Below, in pieces: positions 1-7,448 of a stretch of DNA of 47,319 bases (positions within the stretch are counted from its first letter, which is position 1; every line of letters begins with the position of its first letter). The stretch is taken from positions 1 to 47,319 of the forward strand of contig DATNFU010000005.1 of assembly GCA_035606235.1 (NCBI GenBank). Direction: 5' to 3'. The position numbers and the translations under genes are program-made. Below the pieces are notes generated by a model, which saw only the letters and a program-made list of their open reading frames with translations, was not told the origin of the DNA and made no database searches. The DNA is from 66-474 sp035606235 (GTDB lineage Bacteria; Pseudomonadota; Gammaproteobacteria; Xanthomonadales; Rhodanobacteraceae).

Positions 1-2
1 CG

Positions 3-548
3 GCGGAAGTCGCGGCGATGTTGACCGGGCCGATCCCGGATGGAAAATCCATCTGGTACCAGAAGCACATGACCCAGCACATGCTGCCGGACATGCCGCT
101 GGACTGGCTGGACCAGGTCAGCAACTGCTTCCTGATCCGCGACCCGGAACAGGTGGTCGCCTCCTTCACCATCCAGCGCCCGGATGCCGCGGCCTGGGAA
201 CTCGGCTTCGAACAACAAGCGCGACTTTTTGATTACGTGAGCGACCGGCTCGGTCACGCGCCGCCGGTGATTGATGCCGCCGATGTATTGAAAAACCCGC
301 GCGGCACTTTGAGCGCGCTGTGCGCGACGCTAAAGATTCCGTTTACCGACCGCATGTTGCACTGGCCGCCCGGCCCGCGCGCCTCCGACGGCGTGTGGGC
401 GCCGCACTGGTACGCGGCGGTGGAACGCTCGACCGGCTTTGCGCCGTATCGGGAAAGCACGGCAATGCTCACCAATTTTCAACACAAACTTGTGGAGCCG
501 TGCTGGCCGCATTACGAGAAACTTGCGGCACATCGCGTGGAAATGTAG
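3..548 (+). CDS. Sulfotransferase-like protein, 5'-truncated by the window edge
   Basis: The reading frame is open from the first bases of the window, so the true start lies upstream; 181 C-terminal residues are visible. The stretch FLIRDPEQVVASF resembles the conserved region of P-loop sulfotransferase-like proteins in which an Arg and Ser contact the 3'-phosphate of PAPS. The C-terminal half has the Trp-rich, helical look of that fold (WPPGPRASDGVWAPHWY). The N-terminal P-loop that would prove the assignment is outside the window, so neither substrate nor activity can be stated. The gene ends in TAG at 546-548 and is followed directly by repeat DNA. Family assignment is by eye and moderately confident; function is not known. 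Confidence 0.6.
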   Translation, partial: AEVAAMLTGPIPDGKSIWYQKHMTQHMLPDMPLDWLDQVSNCFLIRDPEQVVASFTIQRPDAAAWELGFEQQARLFDYVSDRLGHAPPVIDAADVLKNPRGTLSALCATLKIPFTDRMLHWPPGPRASDGVWAPHWYAAVERSTGFAPYRESTAMLTNFQHKLVEPCWPHYEKLAAHRVEM

Positions 549-672
549 GGCGGCGCCAATCCGCCTTCGCTTTTGCAAGTTGGGTTGAGCCCGGACTCGC
601 TCCCGACGAAACCCAACCATGGCTGCGCAGCGGTGTTGGGGTTCGCGAGCTCACTCGAACTTACGGCTACAT
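549..672. repeat. Palindromic intergenic repeat block
   Basis: This gap contains an inverted repeat with arms GTTGGGTT (579-586) and AACCCAAC (610-617), and next to the preceding stop codon a TAGGGCGG unit like that in the repeats at 1649-1715 and 10636-10730. A second GTTGGG-like unit begins near 637. No open frame with coding character is seen. The block separates ordinary GC-rich sequence from the AT-richer orphan gene that starts at 674, so it may mark one edge of a rearranged segment. Confidence 0.55.
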
Positions 673-673
673 G

Positions 674-1225
674 CTATTTTTGTAGGGACTCTTTAAGTTT
701 GACAAACAACCTACGCGCTGTTTCTTGTGCGCGTGCACGTTGTTCGCGAAGTTCTATCTTCATTCCTTCAATATCGACTTCCAAATCGAATTCTGACCTT
801 AGCAGCCCTGATACAACAGCATGCAGATCAGAAAATTTTGCAAGCTTTTCGGTCGCGACTGCCCCATAGCCAATTAGAGCTTCATTGTACGCTTTCGAAA
901 GCAAAACGTACTCAGCGGAGAGATCTTCAAGGGGCTTGACCGTATTTTGAAATGAACGTTCAAGCGTTTCGAATTTATAGTTTGAACTTGCGTCTTCATT
1001 TGTTTCACGCATAGCAGAAATTATACGCGTCCGTTCCGCACTGTAAGAGTCATAAGATTGGCGATTAATGTTTATGTCAATCTTCAGTTTTTGTGCAAAA
1101 CCAGCGTCCCCCAGGAGCTCTATAAATAGCTCACCATAGGCGCTCGTAAGTTCAGCCACTCTTTTTCTCGTCTCTTCGCTCGCAACCAAGGAGACCCTGG
1201 CTGTAGCTTTCAGGAATGTCACCAT
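674..1225 (-). CDS. Hypothetical coiled-coil protein, AT-richer than its surroundings
   Basis: This frame encodes about 183 residues rich in Glu, Lys, Arg, Ser and Leu, without membrane segments, signal peptide or Cys pairs; heptad-like stretches (VDIEGMKIELREQRARAQE) suggest coiled coil. I do not recognise the family. Base composition is visibly lower in G+C than the neighbours and codons such as AAA, AAT and TTT are frequent, suggesting recent acquisition. The start is uncertain: ATG at 1225 has AAGGA directly abutting it, an alternative ATG at 1252 has no clear ribosome-binding site, and the frame continues open upstream through the ridA remnant to 1624. The gene may therefore be an N-terminally truncated fragment joined to ridA rather than a complete gene. 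Confidence 0.5.
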   Translation of the reverse strand: MVTFLKATARVSLVASEETRKRVAELTSAYGELFIELLGDAGFAQKLKIDININRQSYDSYSAERTRIISAMRETNEDASSNYKFETLERSFQNTVKPLEDLSAEYVLLSKAYNEALIGYGAVATEKLAKFSDLHAVVSGLLRSEFDLEVDIEGMKIELREQRARAQETARRLFVKLKESLQK

Positions 1226-1266
1226 TCCTTGGGTCAGGCCGGACCTATCCATCGGATCGGCAACTG

Positions 1267-1620
1267 CTAATTGACCGCCGGCTGGCGGATGAAACCCGGC
1301 GCGGAATTGACCATGCCGAACACGCGCACCCATTGCTTGATGCGATCGAGACTCCCGAGTTCGCGCTGCAGGCTGCCGAGCATGGATAGCGCGGTAAGCC
1401 GCGCCGCGACATAACCCTGCTCGACGTTGAGTTCGCGGCCAAGCTTGCCGAACGGCGGTGCCATCGAACCATCTTCCGCCTGCGGGCCGTGGCCGGAGAT
1501 CAGCACGCGCTTGCCGATCACGTGCGCGAAGCGGAACGGCAACACGATACCGGGCGGCGGTTTCACTTCCGGCGGCAGCACCAGGCCGAGCGCCGCAAGG
1601 CGCGCTTCGATCTTCGCCAT
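1267..1620 (-). pseudogene. RidA/YjgF-family protein, C-terminally truncated
   Basis: The 117-residue product starts MAKIEARLAALGL at ATG 1620 with AGGAG six bases upstream. It follows the YjgF/RidA pattern of a long-form subgroup (ISGHGPQ, LNVEQGYVAARLTALSMLG, VFGMVNSAPGFIRQPAV). RidA proteins deaminate reactive enamine/imine intermediates from PLP enzymes and act as trimers. Homologues of this subgroup run about 150 residues and continue after QPAV with an Ile-Asn and a segment carrying the conserved active-site Arg. Here the frame ends QPAVN and a stop, losing some 35-40 residues including that Arg. The break coincides with the change to AT-richer DNA at about 1272. I infer a rearrangement that inactivated the gene; an unusual short functional form is less likely. 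Confidence 0.7.
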
Positions 1621-1648
1621 GCAAATCTCCTACAACAAAGCTGCGAGA

Positions 1649-1715
1649 CGTAGGGCGGGTCTTGACCCGCCTTCGAACATTCTCGAACGATCGACGGGTT
1701 GAAACCCGCCCTACG
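1649..1715. repeat. REP-like palindrome with 12-bp arms
   Basis: The arms CGTAGGGCGGGT (1649-1660) and ACCCGCCCTACG (1704-1715) are perfect reverse complements around a 43-base interior, which itself contains CTTGACCCGCC and GACGGGTTGAAA as a second nested inverted pair. The identical 12-base arms recur at 10636-10647 and 10719-10730. It lies between the ridA remnant and the MAPEG gene and holds no frame of its own. Confidence 0.75.
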
Positions 1716-1724
1716 CAATATGCC

Positions 1725-2111
1725 TCAGAGCAACGCTGCGAGCATCAGCACGATGCCCACCAGGCTGACGATCCAGATCGCGGTGCGCAGGTACGGGATG
1801 CCGATGAGGTAAACCGGCAGATACGCGACACGCGCCCAGAAATAGCTCTGCGCCGCCAGGATGGTCTGCGCGCCATTCTTGTGCGCGAGCACGACCGCCA
1901 GGGTGGCAGCGGCGAAGAAGGCGAACGTTTCCAGGAAATTCCTGCTGGCGCGATCCGCACGCGCGGTGAATTTGTTCGGCGTCACCGCGCTGTCACGGTT
2001 GCCCGCATGCCATGGCAGGCCGCTTTGCAGGACGCTGAAGCCGAATGCGACCAGCAGATAAACAAGGCCGAGCACCACCGACCATCCAAGCCACCACAGT
2101 TCGACCGTCAT
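1725..2111 (-). CDS. MAPEG-family integral membrane protein
   Basis: This 128-residue protein has four hydrophobic segments (about 3-25, 52-70, 76-98 and 104-128) and the MAPEG pattern: a basic loop after the first helix followed by ASRNFLETFAFFAAATLA, where Arg-Asn-x-x-Glu is typical of the family. MAPEG proteins (membrane-associated proteins in eicosanoid and glutathione metabolism) include glutathione transferases/peroxidases of the inner membrane; bacterial members are mostly uncharacterised. The start at ATG 2111 is chosen because AGGAG lies nine bases upstream; the in-frame start at 2144 lacks one. It lies 80 bases downstream of the beta-lactamase gene on the same strand, so co-transcription is possible. 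Substrate unknown. Confidence 0.85.
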   Translation of the reverse strand: MTVELWWLGWSVVLGLVYLLVAFGFSVLQSGLPWHAGNRDSAVTPNKFTARADRASRNFLETFAFFAAATLAVVLAHKNGAQTILAAQSYFWARVAYLPVYLIGIPYLRTAIWIVSLVGIVLMLAALL

Positions 2112-2191
2112 CGCGCAGCTCTCCTGATTGCCCGCGCGCAGCATGCGCGCGCGGAGCCCGGGAGAAAAGATGCCGGGAAGCCGCGAGGCGC

Positions 2192-3052
2192 TTACATCGT
2201 CGCGACGATCCGCCCCACTTGCGCCAGTACGGCCTTGCGCGCGGCGACATCGGTGGTGCGCGTCATGTAATACGCCGTGACCAGCAGCGGTTTGCGCCCC
2301 GGCGGCCAGATGATGGCGATGTCGTTGTTCGCGCCGGTTTTCTCGTCATCCCATTGCCCGGTCTTGTCGCCGATGCGCCATCCGGAGGGCAATCCTGCGC
2401 GCAACGACTGCAGGCCGGTCTGACAATCCAGCATCCATTTCGTCAGTCGCTCGCGCGATGACTGCGACAGCGCTTCTTCCAGCAGCAGCTTCTGCATGTC
2501 GCCGAGCATCGCATTGGGCGTGGTGGTGTCGTAGGGATTGAGCTCCGGTTCCATGCGGTCCAGCAGCGTGAAGCGGTCGCCCAACGTGCGCGCGTAGCGC
2601 GTGAGGCCGGCCGGGCCGCCGATGCTTTCCAGCAGAAGATTCGCCGCGGTGTTGTCGCTCAGGGTGACCGCCGCCTCGCACAGTTGCGCGACAGTCATGC
2701 CGGGCGGCCCAACGTGCTGCTTTGTCACCGGCGCGTAGGCGAGCAACGCGTCCTTGCCGAATACGATGCGACGATCCAGCTTCTCGGTGCCGTCTTCCAC
2801 TTTTTTCAGCACCGCGGCGGTGAGCAGCAATTTGAAGGTGCTGCACATCAGGAAACGTTCGTCGCCCCGCCAGGCTATGCGCACGCCGCTGCCGGTGTCC
2901 AGAATGGCGACGCCGAGGCGACCGCCGTGGCGATGTTCCAATGCAGCGAGCCGCGCGGCGGCGCCACGCGCCTGCATGGCAAGCACACGCGGCGACGCGG
3001 CCAGCGCAATCGCGCCGAAGGCGGCGCCTTTCAACAACTCACGGCGGTTCAT
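2192..3052 (-). CDS. Class A beta-lactamase, Tat-exported, L2-like
   Basis: All class A serine beta-lactamase motifs are present in this 286-residue protein: nucleophile motif STFK at 71-74, SDN at 132-134, the omega-loop EPELN at 168-172 carrying the general-base Glu, and KTG at 230-232. The N-terminus MNRRELLKGAAFGAIALAAS has twin arginines followed by a hydrophobic stretch and probable cleavage near VLA-MQA, so Tat export to the periplasm is likely, as for related xanthomonad enzymes. A Cys directly precedes the catalytic Ser (MCSTFK), as in L2-type and carbapenemase lineages, but the partner Cys expected after KTG in carbapenemases is absent (KTGQWDD). Start ATG 3052 has AGGGAGA upstream. 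No LysR-type ampR regulator is adjacent; the divergent gene is msrB. Substrate range cannot be read from sequence. Confidence 0.93.
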   Translation of the reverse strand: MNRRELLKGAAFGAIALAASPRVLAMQARGAAARLAALEHRHGGRLGVAILDTGSGVRIAWRGDERFLMCSTFKLLLTAAVLKKVEDGTEKLDRRIVFGKDALLAYAPVTKQHVGPPGMTVAQLCEAAVTLSDNTAANLLLESIGGPAGLTRYARTLGDRFTLLDRMEPELNPYDTTTPNAMLGDMQKLLLEEALSQSSRERLTKWMLDCQTGLQSLRAGLPSGWRIGDKTGQWDDEKTGANNDIAIIWPPGRKPLLVTAYYMTRTTDVAARKAVLAQVGRIVATM

Positions 3053-3412
3053 CGGGACTCTCCCTGTGGCGGTGATTCGCGGTGAAGCGTGATGGATGAC
3101 GGAGGCGGCGTGCGGCAATGATTGTGGCGAAGCGGTGGCGAATGCGTAATGGCCGGATGGCATGGCGGGTCCAAGCTGTTGCAGGAGCTCCGGCAGGCGA
3201 GAACAACGATCTTGCTGGAGGGACGGCCTTTCGCGCGACAAGACGGCGCCACGCTCCGGTCGCCTGCAAGCAGGCGCCTACCAAGGGCAAAGTCGCCGGG
3301 TACCGGATTGCACCGGGATGACGAATGTGAGGGCTTGCGCGGGATGACAAACCTTGGAGTTCTCCCGTCAGTCCCCATCTTCTCCCGATCGCGCAAGCAA
3401 CGGAGGCCGCCC
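3053..3412. other. Intergenic region with palindromic repeats between bla and msrB
   Basis: This 360-base gap between divergent genes must hold the promoters for both, but no convincing -35/-10 pair stands out. Most of it is repeat-like. At 3256-3284 is a palindromic unit GGTCGCCTGCAAGCAGGCGC followed by CTACC, related to the unit at 4617-4640. At about 3295-3350 are CCGGATTGCACCGGGATGAC and a second GCGGGATGACAA, members of the CCGGAATGAC family. The frame is open from 3122 into msrB, but nothing upstream of 3413 looks like protein. Confidence 0.5.
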
Positions 3413-3859
3413 ATGCCCGATTACCGCAAGAACCCGGACGCCATCGCCCGCCTCACGCCCGAGCAGTACCGCGTCACCCAGGAAGCCGCGACCGAACGCC
3501 CGTTCCACAACGAGTTCAACGCGCACAAGGCGCCGGGTTTGTACGTGGACATCGTTTCCGGTGAACCGCTGTTCACCTCGATGGACAAGTTCGAGAGTGG
3601 CTGCGGCTGGCCGAGTTTCAGCAAGCCGGTCCAGTCGGCCAACGTCGTTGAAAAGCGCGATGCCAGCCACGGCATGCTCCGTACCGAAGTACGTTCGGCG
3701 CACGGCGACAGCCATCTCGGCCATGTCTTCGACGATGGCCCGCGCGATCGCGGGGGGCTGCGCTACTGCATCAACTCCGCATCGCTGCGCTTCGTGCCGC
3801 TCGCGGATCTGGAAAAGGAAGGCTACGGCGAGTACCGTAATTTGTTTGAGAACGCCTGA
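3413..3859 (+). CDS. msrB: Peptide-methionine (R)-S-oxide reductase MsrB
   Basis: MsrB reduces the R epimer of methionine sulfoxide in proteins. This 148-residue protein shows the family core GCGWPSFSKP (63-72), EVRSAHGDSHLGHVFDDGP (92-110) and the catalytic motif RYCINSASLRF with nucleophile Cys119. Cys64 is in the position often used as resolving Cys. The two CxxC pairs that bind structural zinc in many MsrB proteins are missing, so this is a zinc-free form. No signal peptide, so cytoplasmic. Start ATG 3413 has CGGAGG seven bases upstream; the frame is open further upstream but that part is repeat-derived. msrA follows 100 bases downstream on the same strand, separated by a palindromic repeat. 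Confidence 0.95.
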   Translation: MPDYRKNPDAIARLTPEQYRVTQEAATERPFHNEFNAHKAPGLYVDIVSGEPLFTSMDKFESGCGWPSFSKPVQSANVVEKRDASHGMLRTEVRSAHGDSHLGHVFDDGPRDRGGLRYCINSASLRFVPLADLEKEGYGEYRNLFENA

Positions 3860-3871
3860 TACGCGAAGCAC

Positions 3872-3933
3872 GACCGAAGCAAAGGCACTGGATTCCGGAT
3901 CGCGCCCGCTGCGCGGGCTTATCCGGAATGACG
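3872..3933. repeat. Palindromic CCGGAATGAC-family repeat between msrB and msrA
   Basis: Arms ATTCCGGAT (3892-3900) and ATCCGGAAT (3921-3929) enclose a second stem, GCGCCCGC/GCGCGGGC, giving a strong cruciform or hairpin. The preceding bases GCAAAGGCACTGGATTCCGG also occur at 25676-25695 after gltX, so this is a dispersed element. Lying between msrB and msrA it could modulate mRNA stability or partial termination within the pair. Confidence 0.75.
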
Positions 3934-3959
3934 CTGGACATTTTGGAGGAACCGCAACA

Positions 3960-4469
3960 ATGACAACCGAACGCGCCCTGCTCGCCGGCGGCTGCTTCTG
4001 GGGCATGCAGGACCTCATCCGCAAACAGCCGGGCGTGATTTCCACGCGCGTGGGTTACTCCGGCGGCGACGTGCCCAACGCCACCTATCGCAACCACGGC
4101 ACGCACGCGGAATCCATCGAGATCGTTTTCGATCCGGCGAAAACCAGTTATCGCCGGCTGCTGGAATTTTTCTTCCAGATCCACGATCCGACCACGCGCG
4201 ATCGCCAGGGCAATGATCTCGGAGCAAGTTACCGCTCGGCCATTTTCTACACGAACGACGAGCAGAAACGCGTCGCGCAAGACACCATTGCCGACGTGGA
4301 GGCGTCCGGCCTGTGGCCCGGCAAGGTGGTGACGGAAGTGACGCCGGCCGGCGATTTCTGGGAAGCCGAACCGGAACATCAGGATTATCTCGAACGCATT
4401 CCGGAAGGCTACACCTGCCACTTCGTGCGGCCTGATTGGGTGTTGCCGAAGCGGGAAAAGGTCGGCTGA
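3960..4469 (+). CDS. msrA: Peptide-methionine (S)-S-oxide reductase MsrA
   Basis: MsrA reduces the S epimer of methionine sulfoxide, complementing MsrB. The 169-residue protein begins with the signature GGCFWG, nucleophile Cys12, then GYSGG, THAE and GNDLGASYRSAIF (about 80-92), and EAEPEHQDYLER near residue 140. No C-terminal pair of resolving cysteines of the E. coli type is seen; only YTCHFVRPDW follows, so recycling presumably uses that single Cys or external thioredoxin directly. Start ATG 3960 has GGAGG nine bases upstream. It lies downstream of msrB in what is probably one oxidative-repair unit interrupted by a repeat. Confidence 0.96.
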   Translation: MTTERALLAGGCFWGMQDLIRKQPGVISTRVGYSGGDVPNATYRNHGTHAESIEIVFDPAKTSYRRLLEFFFQIHDPTTRDRQGNDLGASYRSAIFYTNDEQKRVAQDTIADVEASGLWPGKVVTEVTPAGDFWEAEPEHQDYLERIPEGYTCHFVRPDWVLPKREKVG

Positions 4470-4605
4470 GCTTTGCTCGGCCCTGACGCGCGGGGCCCGC
4501 GTGCAGGTCGAACTTGCAGCATTTGCGATTTGACTTGAATGGCACATCGCGCTGCATGTGAGGGTGAGGCATGGATGCCGAGCGGAAGACGCACAATGGA
4601 CTTCC

Positions 4606-4645
4606 ATGCGGCGCCGGTCGCTTGCAAGCAAGCTCCTACGACATC
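4606..4645. repeat. TGCAAGCA-type short palindromic repeat
   Basis: The sequence GGTCGCTTGCAAGCAAGCTC followed by CTACG is centred on the palindrome GCTTGCAAGC. It matches, with base changes that preserve the stem, the unit at 3256-3284, so both belong to one intergenic repeat family. It lies 45-80 bases upstream of the alcohol dehydrogenase start. Confidence 0.6.
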
Positions 4646-4687
4646 CGGCCAATCTGCTGCGCAGTTGCAACATTCAAGGAGATGAGC

Positions 4688-5752
4688 ATGACCACCACAC
4701 CCGCCTACGCCGCACCCGCCGCCGACAAACCGCTGCAACCGCACAGCATCGAGCGGCGCGCGCCCGGCGCGCACGACGTGCAGATCGAAATCCTCTATTG
4801 CGGCGTGTGCCATTCCGACCTGCACACCGCGCGCAACGAGTGGCACAACACGCAATATCCGAGCGTGCCCGGCCACGAGATCGTCGGCCGCGTCACCGCT
4901 GTCGGCCATGACGTGAAGCACTTCAAGCCCGGCGACACCGTGGGCGTGGGTTGCATGGTGGACAGTTGCGGGCATTGCCGGCCATGTCGCGAAGGCGAAG
5001 AAAACTATTGCGAGAACGGCTTTACCGCCACCTACAACGGTCCGATGTTCGGCGGCGAAAACACCTATGGCGGCTACTCGACGCAGATCGTCGTGGATGA
5101 AAAATTCGTGCTGCATATCCGCCACACCGGGGATCTCGCCGCGGTCGCGCCGCTGCTGTGCGCGGGCATCACAACCTATTCGCCGCTCAAGCACTGGAAC
5201 GCCGGCCCCGGCAAGAAGGTCGGCATTGTCGGCCTCGGCGGCTTGGGTCACATGGGCGTCAAGCTGGCGCACGCGATGGGCGCGCACGTGGTGCTGTTCA
5301 CCACCTCGCCAAACAAGATGGAAGACGGCAAGCGGCTCGGCGCCGATGAAGTGGTGATCTCGAAGGATCCGCAGCAGATGGGCAAGCATGCAGGCAGCTT
5401 TGACTTCATCCTCAATACCGTCGCCGCACCGCACGACCTGGATGCCTATCTCGCGCTGCTCAATCGCGATGGCACGATGTGCCTGGTCGGCGCTCCGGCC
5501 TCGCCGCATCCTTCGCCTGCGGTGTTCAATTTGATCTTCAAGCGCCGCGCGCTCGCCGGCTCACTGATCGGCGGCATCCGCGAAACGCAGGAAATGCTGG
5601 ATTTCTGCGCCGAGCACGGCATCGTTTCCGACATCGAGATGATCGCAATGCGCGACATCAACGACGCCTACGAGCGCATGCTGAGGAGCGACGTGAAATA
5701 CCGCTTTGTGATCGACATGCAGTCGCTGAAGCAGGAAGCACACGCCCGGTAA
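4688..5752 (+). CDS. Zinc-dependent NAD(P)-dependent alcohol dehydrogenase (cinnamyl-alcohol/YahK type)
   Basis: This 354-residue medium-chain dehydrogenase shows catalytic-zinc ligands in CGVCHSD (Cys41) and GHE (His63), a structural-zinc lobe with Cys94, Cys97, Cys100 and Cys108 (CGHCRPCREGEENYC), and the Rossmann motif GIVGLGGLGHMG at 179-190. The pattern matches the cinnamyl-alcohol/YahK branch, which reduces a broad range of aldehydes, usually with NADPH. Start ATG 4688 is chosen because AAGGAG lies six bases upstream; ATG 4682 is too close to it. No signal peptide. It precedes a secreted acetamidase-family gene by 97 bases on the same strand; no clear pathway link. Physiological substrate unknown. 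Confidence 0.93.
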   Translation: MTTTPAYAAPAADKPLQPHSIERRAPGAHDVQIEILYCGVCHSDLHTARNEWHNTQYPSVPGHEIVGRVTAVGHDVKHFKPGDTVGVGCMVDSCGHCRPCREGEENYCENGFTATYNGPMFGGENTYGGYSTQIVVDEKFVLHIRHTGDLAAVAPLLCAGITTYSPLKHWNAGPGKKVGIVGLGGLGHMGVKLAHAMGAHVVLFTTSPNKMEDGKRLGADEVVISKDPQQMGKHAGSFDFILNTVAAPHDLDAYLALLNRDGTMCLVGAPASPHPSPAVFNLIFKRRALAGSLIGGIRETQEMLDFCAEHGIVSDIEMIAMRDINDAYERMLRSDVKYRFVIDMQSLKQEAHAR

Positions 5753-5849
5753 GACGTCGTTGCCGGGGGTGACCTGCGTGACTTGCGCACGACTGCGTGA
5801 ATGGCGACCATCGGCCGCTGCGGCGTCCGCCGCGCGGAAGGGAGCGCAT

Positions 5850-6938
5850 ATGTCGGCGATCAAGGTTCCACCCCGGCTGCGCGCCCGTTGCGCGACGGCG
5901 CTGCTGTTCTGCATCGCCGCCACCCCACTCGCCGCGCCTGCGCAGGCAAAGGATCAGGGCACCGGCAACACCTATACCCTGCTCGCTACGCCGAAAACGG
6001 TTGCGTGGGGTCATTACGACGCAACCACGCCGCCGGTGTTGCGCATCCACTCCGGCGATACGGTGGTGTTCCACACCGTGCTCACCAACAGCCCGACCGG
6101 GCTGGAGAAGGCTGGCGTCAAACCGGCCGATGTCGAGCAGGATCTGCGCGACATCTACGCCGGCGTTGCGGCCAAGGATCGCGGCCCAGGCGGCCACATT
6201 CTGACGGGCCCGGTCTACATCGAAGATGCGCAGCCCGGCGACACGCTGGAGGTGCGCGTCAAAAAAATCGATCTCGCCATTCCTTATGCCTACAACGCGT
6301 TCCGTTACGGCGCGGGCTTCCAGACCGATGATTTCCCGTATTCACGCATCAAGATCATTCCGCTGGACCGCGCCACGCGCACTGCGCACTTCGCGCCGGG
6401 CATCGACATCCCGCTGCATCCGTTCTTCGGCAGCATGGGCGTGGCGCCGCCGCCCGCCTTCGGTCGCTATGACAGCGCGCCGCCGACCATCATTGGCGGC
6501 AACATGGATAACAAGGAACTGGTGGAGGGTTCGACCGTCTACTACCCGGTATTCGTGCCGGGCGCGCTGTTCCAGATCGGCGATGGTCACGCGGGACAAG
6601 GCAACGGCGAAGTGGATATCACCGCGATGGAAACTTCGCTGGTAGGCACGGTGCAATTCATCCTGCACAAGGGCATGAAGACCGGACCGTATCCGTATGC
6701 GGAAACGCCGACGCATTACATCAGCATGGGTTTCGACGACGATCTCACCGTCGCCGCGCACAAGGCGGTGGCCGGCATGATTGATTTTCTCGTCCAGCAC
6801 AAACACCTGAGCCGCGACGATGCCTACATGCTGATCAGCGTGGCCGGCGACATCGACATCACCGAGCTGGTGGATCACAACAAGGGCGTGCACGTGATGT
6901 TGCCAAAATCCATTTTCACGCACGACAAGCAGGATTGA
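5850..6938 (+). CDS. Secreted acetamidase/formamidase-family protein
   Basis: This 362-residue protein belongs to the acetamidase/formamidase (FmdA/AmdA) family, which hydrolyses short amides to acid and ammonia. Visible family features are GHYDATTPPVLRIHSGDTV near the start, HILTGPVYIEDAQPGDTLEV (about 112-131), the loop HPFFGSMGVAP and the segment GDGHAGQGNGEV (about 247-258) containing the conserved Asp-x-His. An N-terminal hydrophobic stretch ATALLFCIAATPLAAPAQA with an AQA cleavage site indicates Sec export to the periplasm, unlike the cytoplasmic enzymes of the family. Start ATG 5850 has GGAAGGGAG upstream. Its substrate cannot be read; a periplasmic role in scavenging amides is inference. 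Confidence 0.88.
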   Translation: MSAIKVPPRLRARCATALLFCIAATPLAAPAQAKDQGTGNTYTLLATPKTVAWGHYDATTPPVLRIHSGDTVVFHTVLTNSPTGLEKAGVKPADVEQDLRDIYAGVAAKDRGPGGHILTGPVYIEDAQPGDTLEVRVKKIDLAIPYAYNAFRYGAGFQTDDFPYSRIKIIPLDRATRTAHFAPGIDIPLHPFFGSMGVAPPPAFGRYDSAPPTIIGGNMDNKELVEGSTVYYPVFVPGALFQIGDGHAGQGNGEVDITAMETSLVGTVQFILHKGMKTGPYPYAETPTHYISMGFDDDLTVAAHKAVAGMIDFLVQHKHLSRDDAYMLISVAGDIDITELVDHNKGVHVMLPKSIFTHDKQD

Positions 6939-6997
6939 GCGCGTTGTCGCGGCGCGCTTCTCCACACTCGACAGACTCCACCACCTGCGGAATCCAC

Positions 6998-7420
6998 ATG
7001 CACTCCCTGCCGCCATTCCATCTCGCCTTTCCGGTTGCCTCGCTCGCTGACGCGCGCAAGTTCTACGGGGAGTTGCTCGGCTGCCCGGAAGGGCGCAGCA
7101 GCGATAGCTGGGTGGATTTCGATTTCCACGGCCACCAGATCGTCGCGCACGTCGCGCCGGAAGAACTGCGCACGGCGGCCGCACACGACGTCGACGGCGA
7201 CGACGTGCCGGTGCGGCACTTCGGCGTGATCCTGGACATGGGCGAATGGCATGCGTTGGCCGAACGCTTGCGCGCAGCAAACACCCGCTTCGTGATCGAA
7301 CCGCACGTGCGCTTCAAGGGCCAGCCCGGCGAACAGGCCACGATGTTCCTGCTCGATCCTTCCGGCAACGCGCTGGAGTTCAAGGCCTTCGCGGATCGCT
7401 CGAAGTTGTTCGCGAAGTGA
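6998..7420 (+). CDS. VOC-family (glyoxalase/bleomycin-resistance fold) protein
   Basis: This 140-residue protein has the paired beta-alpha-beta-beta-beta layout of the vicinal-oxygen-chelate superfamily: FHLAFPVASLADARKFYGEL at the start, a His in HFGVIL (about 68-73) and the terminal LDPSGNALEFKAF, with a metal-ligand Glu near residue 129. Small single-domain VOC proteins of this kind are often dioxygenase-like but few are characterised. Start ATG 6998 is the first methionine consistent with the fold; the ribosome-binding site is weak. It lies 59 bases after the amidase gene and converges on the TIR gene, whose stop is 28 bases away. Function unknown. Confidence 0.85.
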   Translation: MHSLPPFHLAFPVASLADARKFYGELLGCPEGRSSDSWVDFDFHGHQIVAHVAPEELRTAAAHDVDGDDVPVRHFGVILDMGEWHALAERLRAANTRFVIEPHVRFKGQPGEQATMFLLDPSGNALEFKAFADRSKLFAK

Positions 7421-7448
7421 CTGCTGCGCACCGGGCCCGAGCGGGCGA

